Assembly: GCF_004000925.1 (NCBI RefSeq)
Contig: NZ_BIME01000002.1
Location: forward strand, 558,001 to 622,000
From: Paenibacillus illinoisensis NBRC 15959
GTDB taxonomy: Bacteria; Bacillota; Bacilli; Paenibacillales; Paenibacillaceae
Direction of reading: 5' to 3'
Length of the DNA stretch: 64,000 bases
The position numbers and the translations under genes are program-made. Numbering within the stretch: the stretch's first letter is position 1; each line of letters opens with the position of its first letter. Under the pieces are notes generated by a model, which worked only from the letters and a program-made list of their open reading frames with translations, made no database searches and was not told the origin of the DNA. Below are positions 1 through 9,106 of the stretch, in pieces.

Positions 1-1123
1 CGATTGCTTCAAAAGCATGAGAAAACAATGTAGCTGTCTCATCGCTGTGCCCTGGATAAGCAGAAAATTGCACGATGACCATTTCGGCTAATGGAGCAAT
101 ATGAATGCGTTGTCCATATAGTCCGTTTGCCTCGTATGCATTGAATCGATTATGTGTGATCCACCACTGATTGCGGTACGAATACCCTGGTCTTGCCATG
201 GCTCGATTGCTAGCGGCCAATAAGTCGCTCCGACCTCCTTGGCGAATAGCATCAATAACTGCCTCAGGAACGATGGGATAGCCGTTGAAAAAACCGTCAT
301 TACGCATCATCTCTGCAAACCGAGCTACGTCTCTAAGCGTGGCATGAAGCCCCCCGCAAGCCTGTTCGGTACCTTCCGAATCCACTATGAAATACGCATC
401 TTTCTCGGCACCCAGCTTGGACCAGATTCGTTGGCTCAACAATTCTGCAAGTGAGACGCCGTGTAATCGACTTAGAATCCAGCCCAGCACCTCAGTTGGA
501 CCGTTACTATATAGGAATGCCGAGCCGTGTTCTTGAGACTTTGTAATGGAAGCCAGATATTCATGAATGGTTCTGGGCCCTGTATATCCTTCTTTGGCAG
601 GAATTGTACCGATGGCAGTGAGGAGCAGATTGCGCTGGTTGTCAATATAATTTGCTTCCGGAAAAAAAACAGGATAGATACACGAAATCTGCATATCCAG
701 AAGCTGCTGGAGGGTCGCATCGCCAAATGCACTGTCGGCCAGTTCCGGAATGTACCGATGAACACGATCATTGGCACCCAGGTTCCCTTCGTATAACTCG
801 ATCGAAACTAACGTTCCGATAAACGATTTGGTGACGGATGCCAGTCCGTGCTGAAGCGTGGGCTCCATGCCGGAATAATACTTCTCATAGACGATCTTCC
901 CGCGGTGCATAACCAGAAAAGCGTCCGTATGATTCTGTTCCAAGGTTTCTGACAGCGTTGTTGCTCTTCCGGCGGCGTCAACAAAAGCAAGTTCGTCCAA
1001 GTACTGCGGATCGCTGGCGATCGGGGAGACATCGCCACTACCGCGAAACACACTTGCAGTGGGGAGAAACCGATACGAGTGATGCATATTCTGACGGATA
1101 ATGTCTATTAGCTTCGGATCCAT
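1..1123 (-). CDS. Serine hydrolase, class C beta-lactamase fold (3' end outside window)
   Basis: An open frame runs from ATG at 1123 to the left edge without a stop (374 codons), so the C-terminus is missing. The class C beta-lactamase/6-aminohexanoate-dimer hydrolase signature is visible: nucleophile motif S96-V-T-K99 followed by SF, and Y205-S-N207. The spacing resembles NylB-type amide/ester hydrolases more than true beta-lactamases. No signal peptide is seen, so it is probably cytosolic. It follows the sulfatase on the same strand with a 29-bp gap and is probably the last visible gene of the ABC-sulfatase operon. It may cleave an ester or amide in the imported compound; that role is inference. 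The substrate cannot be read from the sequence. Confidence 0.85.
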   Translation of the reverse strand, partial: MDPKLIDIIRQNMHHSYRFLPTASVFRGSGDVSPIASDPQYLDELAFVDAAGRATTLSETLEQNHTDAFLVMHRGKIVYEKYYSGMEPTLQHGLASVTKSFIGTLVSIELYEGNLGANDRVHRYIPELADSAFGDATLQQLLDMQISCIYPVFFPEANYIDNQRNLLLTAIGTIPAKEGYTGPRTIHEYLASITKSQEHGSAFLYSNGPTEVLGWILSRLHGVSLAELLSQRIWSKLGAEKDAYFIVDSEGTEQACGGLHATLRDVARFAEMMRNDGFFNGYPIVPEAVIDAIRQGGRSDLLAASNRAMARPGYSYRNQWWITHNRFNAYEANGLYGQRIHIAPLAEMVIVQFSAYPGHSDETATLFSHAFEAI

Positions 1124-1152
1124 TACGCTCTCAACTCCTTCTTATACCGTTC

Positions 1153-2604
1153 CTATTCAACCTTTGGTGCTGGCGTGTATGGAACTTTGAATCCTTTGGC
1201 CATGATCTGTTCCCGACCACCGTGAAGATCGAGCCGCCGCTGCTGATCCCGTCTAGCTTCAGCGTCAGTCTTTTCCGGATCAACAATCTCACGCAGCTTC
1301 TGATTCATCCGGCGAATCACGTCTGCATATTGTGGATCGCCAGCCAAGTCGTTTGATTCCGCAGGATCTTGGGCCAGATTGAACAGCTGTGGTGGGTAAT
1401 TGACGTAATAAATAAATTTATACTGTTCTTCCCGTACCATGAAAAAGCCTGTAATACTGCCTGCGGCATGGTATTCGCTAAATACAACACGATTGGGCTC
1501 GATTTCCCCTTGGGCCATGGGTAACAATGATTTTCCCGGAAGATCGTGATCTTCAGGTGCCAGATGTGCTCCGACCATCTCGAGTATGGTTGGGAAGCAG
1601 TCGACGAGAGAAATATTATTTTCGACTTGTTTTCCCTTGGGCAGATCGGGTCCTGACATGATGAAAGGAACGGCCGCAGATCCTTCATACATGGTTGATT
1701 TGAACCAAAGACCATGTTCTCCCATGGAATCGCCATGATCCGATGTATAGATGATGCGTGTCGAACGGTCCAAACCAGTTTCCCGCAATGCCGATAACAC
1801 CTCACCAACCTGGGCGTCCATGAAACTGCAAAGGCCATAATATGCCGCAAGCGCATTGCGAATATCCGCTTCTTCCAATTCATCGGCAATACCAATCAAG
1901 CGTCGATACTCATCAATGACAGGGTGGGAGCCACGCTGATCCAATCCGTAATTTTTCGGAAGTTCGATACTTTCCAACGGATACAAGTCAAAGTATTCCT
2001 GTGGAGCAGTCAGTGGATAATGAGGCGTGACAAACGACACGAAGAGCACCCACGGTTTATCAATGCCTGTTGCCTCATTCTGGAGAAAATTCACGGCTTC
2101 TTTTGCAATGGCACGATCATATTGGGTGTAGGATGACTCGCCCGGCCCAGCTGCAAGGACCTGCTTGCGGCCCAGGTTACCTGAAGGCAAGCCCGTCTCT
2201 CTGATCAGGGTGAACAGATCTCCCACACCATTCAGCACATGGAGAGGGAGGCGCTGATCGGGAAAGCCCGTATCATCGACTGCATCCCGGTAATGAAGCT
2301 TTCCTACAGTAGTGACCTGAATTCCTTGATTCACAAGCCTGTGTCCCCAACTTGGTCTGTCTCCTGAATAAGGTGCTGCATTATCCCAAGAGCCGTTATC
2401 ATGAGGATAACGACCGGTGGCAATACTGGCTCGTGAAGGAACACAAATAGGGCAGTTACTATAAGCATTCGTGAAATTCACACCATCCTTCGCGAGCTGG
2501 TCCAAATGGGGGGTTTGAATGATGGGGTGACCGTTGTGTCCCAGGATGTCCCGGTTATGCTGATCCGACATGATAAACAATACATTTTGCGGTTTCGAAG
2601 TCAT
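1153..2604 (-). CDS. Type I sulfatase (formylglycine-dependent)
   Basis: 483-residue alkaline-phosphatase-superfamily sulfatase, the usual length for aryl/choline-sulfatase-like enzymes. Metal ligand D14 lies in IMSDQHN. The modification site C54-V-P-S-R58 is the CxPSR motif whose Cys becomes formylglycine. D289-H290 in TSDHGDSMGEHG provides the second metal-binding cluster. There is no signal peptide, so it acts in the cytosol on an imported sulfate ester, releasing sulfate. It is read as third gene after the ATPase and permease genes, with AGGAGAGG about 10 bases before the ATG. A matching formylglycine-generating enzyme lies at 6537-7544. Family is secure; the substrate is unknown. Confidence 0.93.
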   Translation of the reverse strand: MTSKPQNVLFIMSDQHNRDILGHNGHPIIQTPHLDQLAKDGVNFTNAYSNCPICVPSRASIATGRYPHDNGSWDNAAPYSGDRPSWGHRLVNQGIQVTTVGKLHYRDAVDDTGFPDQRLPLHVLNGVGDLFTLIRETGLPSGNLGRKQVLAAGPGESSYTQYDRAIAKEAVNFLQNEATGIDKPWVLFVSFVTPHYPLTAPQEYFDLYPLESIELPKNYGLDQRGSHPVIDEYRRLIGIADELEEADIRNALAAYYGLCSFMDAQVGEVLSALRETGLDRSTRIIYTSDHGDSMGEHGLWFKSTMYEGSAAVPFIMSGPDLPKGKQVENNISLVDCFPTILEMVGAHLAPEDHDLPGKSLLPMAQGEIEPNRVVFSEYHAAGSITGFFMVREEQYKFIYYVNYPPQLFNLAQDPAESNDLAGDPQYADVIRRMNQKLREIVDPEKTDAEARRDQQRRLDLHGGREQIMAKGFKVPYTPAPKVE

Positions 2605-2669
2605 GATTGAACGTCCTCTCCTACATAAATTATATGATTGTTCATGAATAAAGCGGCTTGGAGCGTACC

Positions 2670-3500
2670 TTATCCCTTATAACTGTCCTGCCAACGAAGC
2701 AACTTGATTTCAAAGAACCGGACGATGGAATCGGACAATTTACCAACAATAGCAAAAATCGTGATGCCTACAAATACAATATCCGTCTGCATAAATGCGC
2801 GAGCGTCCTGAATCATGAACCCGACGCCGGTGTCGGCGCCCAAAAGTTCGGCTGTAACCAAGCAAAGCCATGCAATCGTGAGCGATAGGCGAATACCGAG
2901 CAGCACATTGGGTAGCGCTGCTGGAAGGACCAAGCGCATCATCTGGCTAAATCGGCTGAATTCCAAAACGCGGGCCACTTCGAATAGCTTGGCGTCTACG
3001 TTGCGCACGCCGAGAAACGTATTTACGTACAAGGGAAAGAAGGCACCCAGGGAGATCAGGAGCACTTTGGATAGTTCGCCAAATCCGAACCACAGGATGA
3101 ATAGGGGAGTAATAGCCAGTAGAGGCACAGTTCTTAGCATTTGTACAGTTGGGTTCACGGTTTCTTCAACCTTACGGAACATGCCGACGAATAAACCGAG
3201 AAGTAATCCGCAGCTGCCTCCAAGCAAGAAACCGAGCAACGCACGAACGAGGCTAATTCGCAAATGGTGAAGCAGCTCTCCCGAGAGACTCAGCTCCCAG
3301 TACTGACGTAGAATGAGGGCAGGCGACGAAAAAAGTTGGGTGGAAATGGTTCCAGTCGAGCTTAAAATCTGCCATATGGAAAGGATCAACACGGGGAGAA
3401 TGGCTCCCCGAATGAATAGACGCCATGAGCCGCCAGATGAACGGGGCATCATCTTATGTTTCTTTTCACGATGGGCATTAGACCTAATGGGTACCTCCAT
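2670..3500 (-). CDS. ABC transporter permease, SsuC/TauC type
   Basis: 276-residue BPD_transp_1-type inner-membrane permease with about six hydrophobic segments. The EAA-like coupling loop appears around FEVARVLEFSRFSQMMRLVLPAALPN. It forms the channel of a sulfonate/sulfate-ester importer with the ATPase encoded just upstream. I place the start at ATG 3500, preceded by AAAGGAATGG; an in-frame ATG at 3524 abuts the ATPase stop and has no proper ribosome site. It is second gene of the minus-strand operon (ATPase, permease, sulfatase, serine hydrolase). The binding protein is probably the one encoded divergently at 5350. Confidence 0.9.
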   Translation of the reverse strand: MEVPIRSNAHREKKHKMMPRSSGGSWRLFIRGAILPVLILSIWQILSSTGTISTQLFSSPALILRQYWELSLSGELLHHLRISLVRALLGFLLGGSCGLLLGLFVGMFRKVEETVNPTVQMLRTVPLLAITPLFILWFGFGELSKVLLISLGAFFPLYVNTFLGVRNVDAKLFEVARVLEFSRFSQMMRLVLPAALPNVLLGIRLSLTIAWLCLVTAELLGADTGVGFMIQDARAFMQTDIVFVGITIFAIVGKLSDSIVRFFEIKLLRWQDSYKG

Positions 3501-3525
3501 AAATATCCATTCCTTTCTATGCATT

Positions 3526-4290
3526 TTAAATGTTGTAGTCTTCCGATTCTTCTTTGTGGCCTAGCTCGTTAAGAATAAGGGTACGAAGTTCTGTAAAGGA
3601 ACGACTGGTTCTGCTACGGGGATAAGGCAGGTCAATGGGGACGATCGCTTTGATTCTTCCAGGTCTTGCATCCATGACAATGACTCGGGTGGACAAGAAA
3701 ATGGCTTCATCAATATCGTGGGTAACCAATACCATCGCGGTGCGATTGGACCTCCATATGTCGAGCAGCGCTTCCTGCATATGGCTTCTTGTAAATGCAT
3801 CTAACGCGCCAAATGGCTCATCAAGCAAGAGAACAGCCGGCTTGCGCAGCAATGCCCGGGCAATGGCTACACGCTGGGACATCCCGCCGGATAACTGACG
3901 CGGATAAGCCTTCTCAAATCCAGTGAGCTTGACCAGCTCAATCAGATCATCCACCGCTTTACGGACCGACACATCTCGCAAGGAGAGATCAGCAGCAATA
4001 TTTTTTTCTACAGTAAGCCATGGAAAAAGTCGATGCTCCTGAAAAATGAACCCTTTTTCCTGCGAGGGACTGAGAATGGGTTCACCCTTCAGTAGGACGT
4101 TGCCATCGTATTCGCCGTCAAGACCGGCGACGATTTTAAGCAGCGTACTTTTTCCGCAGCCGCTTGGTCCGATGACCGCCGTGAAATCCCCTTCGTGAAC
4201 GTCAAGACTTATTCCGTCTAGAACGGGAGTGGTTTGTTGATCCGTGTGAAATGTCTTGCTCACTTCATGAATGTGTAACACCGGCTGCAT
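3526..4290 (-). CDS. ABC transporter ATP-binding protein, SsuB/TauB type
   Basis: 254-residue nucleotide-binding subunit. It has Walker [11 protein letters not shown]-loop in [14 protein letters not shown], signature LSGGMSQR, Walker B LLLDEP and the H-loop THDIDEA. The FQEHRLFPW and FGALDAFTR stretches are typical of nitrate/sulfonate/taurine importers. It is first gene of the minus-strand operon. A sigma-A-like promoter (4344-4373) and a palindromic operator (4319-4332) lie in front, so the TetR protein encoded divergently at 4529 probably controls it. Confidence 0.93.
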   Translation of the reverse strand: MQPVLHIHEVSKTFHTDQQTTPVLDGISLDVHEGDFTAVIGPSGCGKSTLLKIVAGLDGEYDGNVLLKGEPILSPSQEKGFIFQEHRLFPWLTVEKNIAADLSLRDVSVRKAVDDLIELVKLTGFEKAYPRQLSGGMSQRVAIARALLRKPAVLLLDEPFGALDAFTRSHMQEALLDIWRSNRTAMVLVTHDIDEAIFLSTRVIVMDARPGRIKAIVPIDLPYPRSRTSRSFTELRTLILNELGHKEESEDYNI

Positions 4291-4318
4291 GGCATTCGCT
4301 CCTATCCAGTTGACAAAT

Positions 4319-4332
4319 TGACTTTGAAGTCA
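4319..4332. promoter_or_regulatory. TetR operator candidate, copy 1
   Basis: TGACTTTGAAGTCA is a 6+2+6 inverted repeat. The same half-sites recur at 5194-5207 in front of the binding-protein gene, and both copies are followed by YGTTGT. This copy starts 11 bases after the -10 box of the minus-strand promoter, where a bound repressor would block initiation or early elongation. Assignment to the TetR protein encoded between the two copies is inference. Confidence 0.72.
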
Positions 4333-4343
4333 TGTTGTTGGTG

Positions 4344-4373
4344 ATCTTAGCACCTAAATCTTCCCAGTGTCAA
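4344..4373 (-). promoter_or_regulatory. Promoter of the ABC-sulfatase operon
   Basis: On the minus strand, TTGACA (4373-4368) and TAAGAT (4349-4344) are separated by 18 bases. Transcription would start near 4337, directly at the operator palindrome and about 45 bases before the ATPase ATG. Confidence 0.7.
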
Positions 4374-4528
4374 TACCCAAGTAAAATAAGTGGAATAATC
4401 AGATCAGATAATTATTTAAGAACAATTCAGAGGCGAAATGTTATTGTGGTTTAAGGGGGACTGGCTCTGTTACACTAACCTAGAAAGGGAATAAATACCC
4501 GTTGGAACAACCCAGGAGGTTTAATACA

Positions 4529-5116
4529 ATGCCACGAAATGTGATGCGTGACACACAGATGCGCGAGCAGCGCCGGAAGGAAATTCTCGATGCAGCAGCT
4601 AGCGTCTTTGCACGTCGCGGTTTACTGACCAAGATCGACGATATTGCGTCCGAGGCAGGACGCAGCCACGGATACATATACAGCTACTTCAAATCGAAAG
4701 AAGAACTATTGCTTGCCGTCATTAAAAGGGGACAAGATCTGTACGGAGAACAGTTGAACAAAGCAATTGAGCTTGAAGGGAAAGCTTCGGACAAATTCAG
4801 GTATATTGCGACCAAGGTGTTGTCACAAGAGTCGAACGCAGACAGCTATATGGTGCTGCTGCAGGCGATCTTTACCGATTTGTTGGACGATGAAGAAAAG
4901 AAGAAAATTCGTGAACGTGGCAAGAAGAACCGACAACTTCTTGTTCAGCTAATCCACGAAGGTCAGGCAGATGGTTCCGTGCGTCAAGGAGATCCGATTC
5001 ATTTGGCGACTTTATTTGCAACTCTAATACAGAACCTCATGCTGCTGAAGGTTCGTGAATACGAGCCGGCGAACGAAACGACGATCCAATTACTCATGCA
5101 GATGATTGGTCCATAA
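4529..5116 (+). CDS. TetR/AcrR family regulator
   Basis: 195-residue regulator. The N-terminal TetR helix-turn-helix spans roughly residues 10-55 (RRKEILDAAASVFARRG, then TKIDDIASEAGRSHGYIYSYFKSKEEL). The C-terminal ligand domain has no recognisable identity. The start ATG 4529 follows AGGAGG by about 10 bases; an in-frame TTG at 4502 has no ribosome site. It sits between the divergent ATPase operon and the binding-protein gene. Both target promoters carry the same palindrome (4319 and 5194), so it probably represses uptake and hydrolysis genes until an organosulfur ligand is present. Confidence 0.9.
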   Translation: MPRNVMRDTQMREQRRKEILDAAASVFARRGLLTKIDDIASEAGRSHGYIYSYFKSKEELLLAVIKRGQDLYGEQLNKAIELEGKASDKFRYIATKVLSQESNADSYMVLLQAIFTDLLDDEEKKKIRERGKKNRQLLVQLIHEGQADGSVRQGDPIHLATLFATLIQNLMLLKVREYEPANETTIQLLMQMIGP

Positions 5117-5146
5117 TTGGACATGAATATTTTTTCAGGGAAAAGA

Positions 5147-5176
5147 TTGACATTCTGATTTTCCTGCTGATATGAT
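5147..5176 (+). promoter_or_regulatory. Promoter of the sulfonate/sulfate-ester binding protein gene
   Basis: TTGACA (5147-5152), an 18-base spacer and TATGAT (5171-5176) make a near-consensus sigma-A promoter. The operator palindrome begins 17 bases downstream. Confidence 0.72.
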
Positions 5177-5193
5177 TTACCCACAAAACATTT

Positions 5194-5207
5194 TGACTTG
5201 AAAGTCA
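5194..5207. promoter_or_regulatory. TetR operator candidate, copy 2
   Basis: TGACTTGAAAGTCA has the same 6+2+6 half-sites as the copy at 4319-4332; only the central dinucleotide differs. It covers roughly +11 to +24 of the transcript from the 5147-5176 promoter, a repressor road-block position. Confidence 0.72.
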
Positions 5208-5349
5208 CGTTGTGAATATGTTATTTATCCTGATGAGAATCGACTGGACAACCAGAGATTCAGGCTTTATTAGCTTGACGACTGTGTTAGAAAGTCTTTT
5301 TTTGATTCATAAAACCCATTATTTACATCTGAATTGGAGGCTTAAAGAA

Positions 5350-6399
5350 ATGATGAGAATGAAGAGAAATAGAGGGCCATTACTTATTGTTCTCATAGTG
5401 ATGGCTATTGTAATAGCCGGATGCTCAAACGCAGGTAATTCCACTTCAGGAAGTATATCTTCAAACGGCACGGAAGGGAAAACAGATTCAGGCGCCCAAC
5501 CAGCTGGTGAAGGGGAGACAGTCAAGGTAAGAATTGCTGTTAACGGAAATTTGAATCCGCTTATCATCGCCCAGGAGAAGGGATGGTTGAAGGAAGGATT
5601 CGATAAACTTCATGCTGAAGTCGAATGGAGCAAATTCGCGAGCGGTCCACCCATTCTTGAGGCATTGGTATCAGGAAGGGTAGATCTTACTTTTCTTGGA
5701 GATGGTGCAACCATTACAGGTTTATCGAACAACTTGCCCCTTCAGGTTGTCGGCCTGATCGGCGAAGGCAAAAACCTGAATTCCATACTTGTTCCGGTGA
5801 ATAGCAGCATAGCAGGAGTTCAAGATCTAAAGGGTAAAAAGGTTGGATTGGGAAGGGGATCATCCTCGCATGTGTACTTAATCAAAGTGTTGGAAGCAAA
5901 CGGATTGAAGCAAGAAGACCTTACCATCATTAATTTGACGCCTGAGGATGCGCAAGCAGCCTTCGAATCCGGTCAATTGGATGCTTGGGTTACCGTCGAT
6001 CCGAATGTGACACTGAATGTTGCCAATCATAAAGCAAAAGCACTTGATGCTAATACCGAAGTCCTTGCGCCCCTATCCATGATTGCGCATTCTGAGTTTG
6101 CTAAGGATCATCCGGAACTGGTCGTCGAATATTTAAAGCAATTTAAACGTTCGCTTGAATGGCAATCGGCCAATTTGGATGAAGCGGCTCAGATCTATTC
6201 GGAACAAACCAAATTGCCGCCCGACATCATCAAGGTCGTTCTGGAGCGCAGTTCCAACCTGCTAACTGCTTATTCGGAAGAAGCTCTGGCCGCTCAGGAA
6301 GCAACAACTGCCATTCTCCTTCAGAACGGCTTTCTTAAGAAAGAAATAGCATTTAAGCAAGGCGTCAATGATCGTTTTGTTTTACAGGCATTGGAATAA
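5350..6399 (+). CDS. Sulfonate/sulfate-ester ABC transporter substrate-binding lipoprotein (SsuA type)
   Basis: 349-residue extracytoplasmic binding protein. A basic N-terminus, a hydrophobic stretch and the lipobox IAGC followed by SNAG show a lipid-anchored protein. The mature part has SsuA-like features: IAQEKGWLKEG, EALVSGRVDLTFLGDG, and DLKGKKVGLGRGSSSHVYL. The start ATG 5350 follows GGAGG by 9 bases; upstream in-frame starts from 5212 would put non-signal sequence before the signal peptide. It is monocistronic or followed by the FGE gene, and would feed the ATPase/permease encoded divergently at 2670-4290. The ligand is inferred to be an organosulfate or sulfonate from the sulfatase linkage. 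Confidence 0.9.
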   Translation: MMRMKRNRGPLLIVLIVMAIVIAGCSNAGNSTSGSISSNGTEGKTDSGAQPAGEGETVKVRIAVNGNLNPLIIAQEKGWLKEGFDKLHAEVEWSKFASGPPILEALVSGRVDLTFLGDGATITGLSNNLPLQVVGLIGEGKNLNSILVPVNSSIAGVQDLKGKKVGLGRGSSSHVYLIKVLEANGLKQEDLTIINLTPEDAQAAFESGQLDAWVTVDPNVTLNVANHKAKALDANTEVLAPLSMIAHSEFAKDHPELVVEYLKQFKRSLEWQSANLDEAAQIYSEQTKLPPDIIKVVLERSSNLLTAYSEEALAAQEATTAILLQNGFLKKEIAFKQGVNDRFVLQALE

Positions 6400-6536
6400 T
6401 CTAGCTATTGTGTTTGAAGTATGCTAGAAAAAATAATGAAGCAACAAAATTGGTAGAGACCGTTGATCGATGATTGACGGTTTTGTGATGTTTGAAAAGT
6501 TGAAACAAGACTGCCAAATCGGAGGGAGAAGTTCCT

Positions 6537-7544
6537 ATGGAGAACAATGAGCAAGACAAGAAGTTTTCTTGCTGTGCACCTGGACATGAGAAAGCATCCA
6601 CTCGTTTCAAAATGAATACGCGAATCCATACAAAACAGGTGATTAATCAAGACCATAGTAAGGAGGCTAAACGTGTACAAACAGATTCAAACATGATCCG
6701 TCTAGAAGGAGGTGAATTCTATATGGGAACAGACAGTAATGAAGGTTTTGCAGAGGATGGGGAGGGGCCTGCTAGAAAGGTTAGGATCAGTCCCTTTTAC
6801 ATCGATAGATATGCTGTGACTAACGCACAGTTTCAAGATTTTATTAGAGATACCTGTTACAAAACGGAAGCTGAACGATTCGGAAACTCTTTTGTATTTC
6901 ATCTGCTGTTGTCGGCAGAAAAGCGTCATAACCAAGCTACAATGGTCGTTCAGACGCCTTGGTGGCATGTGATTGAGGGGGCAAACTGGATGCATCCAGA
7001 AGGAGAAGGTTCTGATCTGGAGGGTCGTATGGAGCATCCCGTTGTACATGTATCCTGGAATGATGCAGCAGCTTATTGTGAATGGGCCGGCAAACGATTG
7101 CCTACAGAAGCGGAGTGGGAATACGCTGCCCGAGGAGGGCTGGAGCAATTGAGGTATCCATGGGGGGACGAACTAACACCAGAAGATCAACATATGTGCA
7201 ACATTTGGCAGGGAGAGTTCCCAACCCATAATGATGCATCGGACGGTTATGTAGGGACATCTCCAGTGGATGAATATGAGCCGAATGGATACGGGATTTA
7301 TAATATGGCGGGCAATGTATGGGAATGGTGTGTGGATGTATTTAATCCTTATTATCATCAGCAAACGTCAATGATTAATCCTCTAGGGAACGGAATAGGA
7401 CATGTGCGATCCATGAGAGGTGGTTCCTATTTATGCCATGATTCCTATTGTAACCGATACCGAGTAGCCGCCCGCAATAAGAATACACCAGACAGTTCCT
7501 CCGGTAATGTCGGTTTTCGCTGTGCAGCAAATGTGGAGAGATGA
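6537..7544 (+). CDS. Formylglycine-generating enzyme (sulfatase activator)
   Basis: 335 residues, FGE-sulfatase domain from about residue 52 to the end. It oxidises the CxPSR cysteine of type I sulfatases to formylglycine. The copper-binding active-site pair is present: C300 and C305 in GGSYLCHDSYCNRYR. This distinguishes true FGE from the many FGE-fold proteins lacking the cysteines. Other family blocks are MGTDSNEGFAEDGEGP, VSWNDAAAYCEWAGKRLPTE and NMAGNVWEW. The N-terminus has a vicinal SCCAP motif (C12, C13), which I recall in other bacterial FGEs. GGAGGGAG precedes the ATG. Its obvious partner is the sulfatase at 1153-2604, on the other side of the regulator. Confidence 0.94.
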   Translation: MENNEQDKKFSCCAPGHEKASTRFKMNTRIHTKQVINQDHSKEAKRVQTDSNMIRLEGGEFYMGTDSNEGFAEDGEGPARKVRISPFYIDRYAVTNAQFQDFIRDTCYKTEAERFGNSFVFHLLLSAEKRHNQATMVVQTPWWHVIEGANWMHPEGEGSDLEGRMEHPVVHVSWNDAAAYCEWAGKRLPTEAEWEYAARGGLEQLRYPWGDELTPEDQHMCNIWQGEFPTHNDASDGYVGTSPVDEYEPNGYGIYNMAGNVWEWCVDVFNPYYHQQTSMINPLGNGIGHVRSMRGGSYLCHDSYCNRYRVAARNKNTPDSSSGNVGFRCAANVER

Positions 7545-7567
7545 TTGATAACTTAAATAAAAGTAGA

Positions 7568-7600
7568 GCCATCCTGTTAAGGATGGCCTGATTCATTAAA
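7568..7600 (-). terminator. Terminator between convergent FGE and dehydrogenase genes
   Basis: GCCATCC (7568-7574), a 6-base loop and GGATGGC (7581-7587). On the minus strand the stem is followed by a U-rich tract (CTACTTTTATTT), which fits the end of the dehydrogenase transcript. It may also slow plus-strand transcription from the FGE gene. Confidence 0.55.
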
Positions 7601-7616
7601 GATTGTTCTCCAAATT

Positions 7617-8666
7617 TTACAGTTGACCACTGAGTTGAATGAGAATTTTGGCTTGGGTCATGTCGGAGAGGAGGGTCTCGAAGCCTTCTTCAACAACGTC
7701 ATCCAACTTGATTCTTTTCGTAATAATGGGATCTACATTCGTGTTTGCATCATTTAGGATTCGAACCGTGTCCTTAAAAGTCTCAGGCTCATACCCAAGT
7801 GAGGAGCTCATTTTTACACCTGAAAGCATCAGCACAACAGGGTTAAAGTCCAAGTTTTTGGCGTGTACTGCAACGATTACTGCTGTGCCTGTTGGTCGAG
7901 TGGAGGCTATGGATGCATCGAATGTAGCTTTCACCCCAGCAGCTTCGAAGGTTGCATCGACACCAAAGGGATATTTCTCTTTAATAAAGCTTACTGGATC
8001 ACCAGTTTTCGTGTTCAATATCTGAGTTGCCCCTACTACGCGAGCCTTCTCCAGTTTTTCATCCGATAGATCAAAAGCGTAGATTTCCTTCGCTCCTGCG
8101 GCTTTGGCTGCAACGATGGTAAGCAGCCCGATTGGTCCACAACCGAATACAGCTACGGCATCTCCAGGTTTCACACTTCCGTCTTTAACGGCTTGAGCTG
8201 CAACAGCCAGTGGTTCTACCAATGCGGCTTTATCTAAAGGCATGCTATCCGGGATCTGTACGACATTGGTTTCAGAGACGACAGCATACTCTGCAAATCC
8301 TCCGTCCGTGTGGAGACCCAATGAACCCAGACCCGTGTAACGATCGATCTCAGCCGGAAGCTTGCCAGGAGTATAGACTGGATTCACAACGACTTTATCG
8401 CCTTTTTTAAATGTTGATACGTTATTACCTACTTGTTCCACAATACCGGAAAATTCATGTCCAAGAACCATAGGGCCCATTTCTCCGGTTATTTCGTTAG
8501 GTGTATCTTTGGGCATAAAAATGGGGCCGAGCTCATACTCATGCAAATCTGTACCACATATACCTGCCCACGCAACTTTGACAAGCACATCGGTATCTTT
8601 TAGTGTCTTTATGTTTCTTTCTTCTACTCTAATGTCCTTGCGATCATACCAAACTGCTGCTTTCAT
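7617..8666 (-). CDS. bdhA: Zinc-dependent 2,3-butanediol/acetoin dehydrogenase family
   Basis: 349-residue medium-chain dehydrogenase. Catalytic zinc ligands are C37 (GICGTD) and H70-E71 (GHEFSG), with NAD-binding motif FGCGPIGLL around residue 175. Like Bacillus BdhA it lacks the four-cysteine structural zinc lobe, and the opening KDIRVEE...GICGTDLHEYELGPIF matches that subfamily. BdhA-type enzymes interconvert (R)-acetoin and (R,R)-2,3-butanediol with NAD(H); related polyols are possible substrates. It is a single gene on the minus strand between two sulfur modules, with no visible link to them. Confidence 0.85.
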   Translation of the reverse strand: MKAAVWYDRKDIRVEERNIKTLKDTDVLVKVAWAGICGTDLHEYELGPIFMPKDTPNEITGEMGPMVLGHEFSGIVEQVGNNVSTFKKGDKVVVNPVYTPGKLPAEIDRYTGLGSLGLHTDGGFAEYAVVSETNVVQIPDSMPLDKAALVEPLAVAAQAVKDGSVKPGDAVAVFGCGPIGLLTIVAAKAAGAKEIYAFDLSDEKLEKARVVGATQILNTKTGDPVSFIKEKYPFGVDATFEAAGVKATFDASIASTRPTGTAVIVAVHAKNLDFNPVVLMLSGVKMSSSLGYEPETFKDTVRILNDANTNVDPIITKRIKLDDVVEEGFETLLSDMTQAKILIQLSGQL

Positions 8667-9106
8667 AATAATTACACCTCACTGATTTCGTTAAAAGATA
8701 ACAAAGCGAATTCATCGCATTTGGGCTGTGTATTATCCTTCGACTACCTAAAGCGACATTAATATAAAATATGACATATGGATTTTGGTTTTAATTGTAT
8801 GCCTAAAATTGCAATGATCCAATCATTAATCCATAAAGATGTGTCTACGTTATAGACACTTGTTGGACTAATGTCTATGTATAATTAAACTTTTTGAATA
8901 AATGGTGAACATGGTGTGACAATCAAGCGAAGGACACAGGAGGAAATGATTCCTAATCAAGATGATGCAAGGGAGGTTAGTGGAGGATTTTATTAGAAAA
9001 GTAGATGCTACTTGTTACTGATTGACAATAAAATGATCTCCAGTCACTATAATATTTTTTATATTAGGTGCCTTTTCAATAAATCATGTCCCATTATCAA
9101 TTTTGT
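8667..9106. other. Non-coding spacer, AT-rich
   Basis: No convincing gene. A 16-codon frame at 8946-8996 follows a good AGGAGGAA site but has no recognisable family; I do not call it a gene. The segment must hold the promoter of the minus-strand dehydrogenase gene, but I could not pick one with confidence. Confidence 0.4.

Noticed and set aside
6461..6495. Terminator after the binding-protein gene at 6399
   Set aside because: ACCGT/ACGGT is a five-base stem with an imperfect interior and a poor T-tract; the FGE gene may simply be read through from upstream.
8946..8996. 16-codon frame after AGGAGGAA
   Set aside because: Too short and unlike any family I know; no promoter or terminator fits it.
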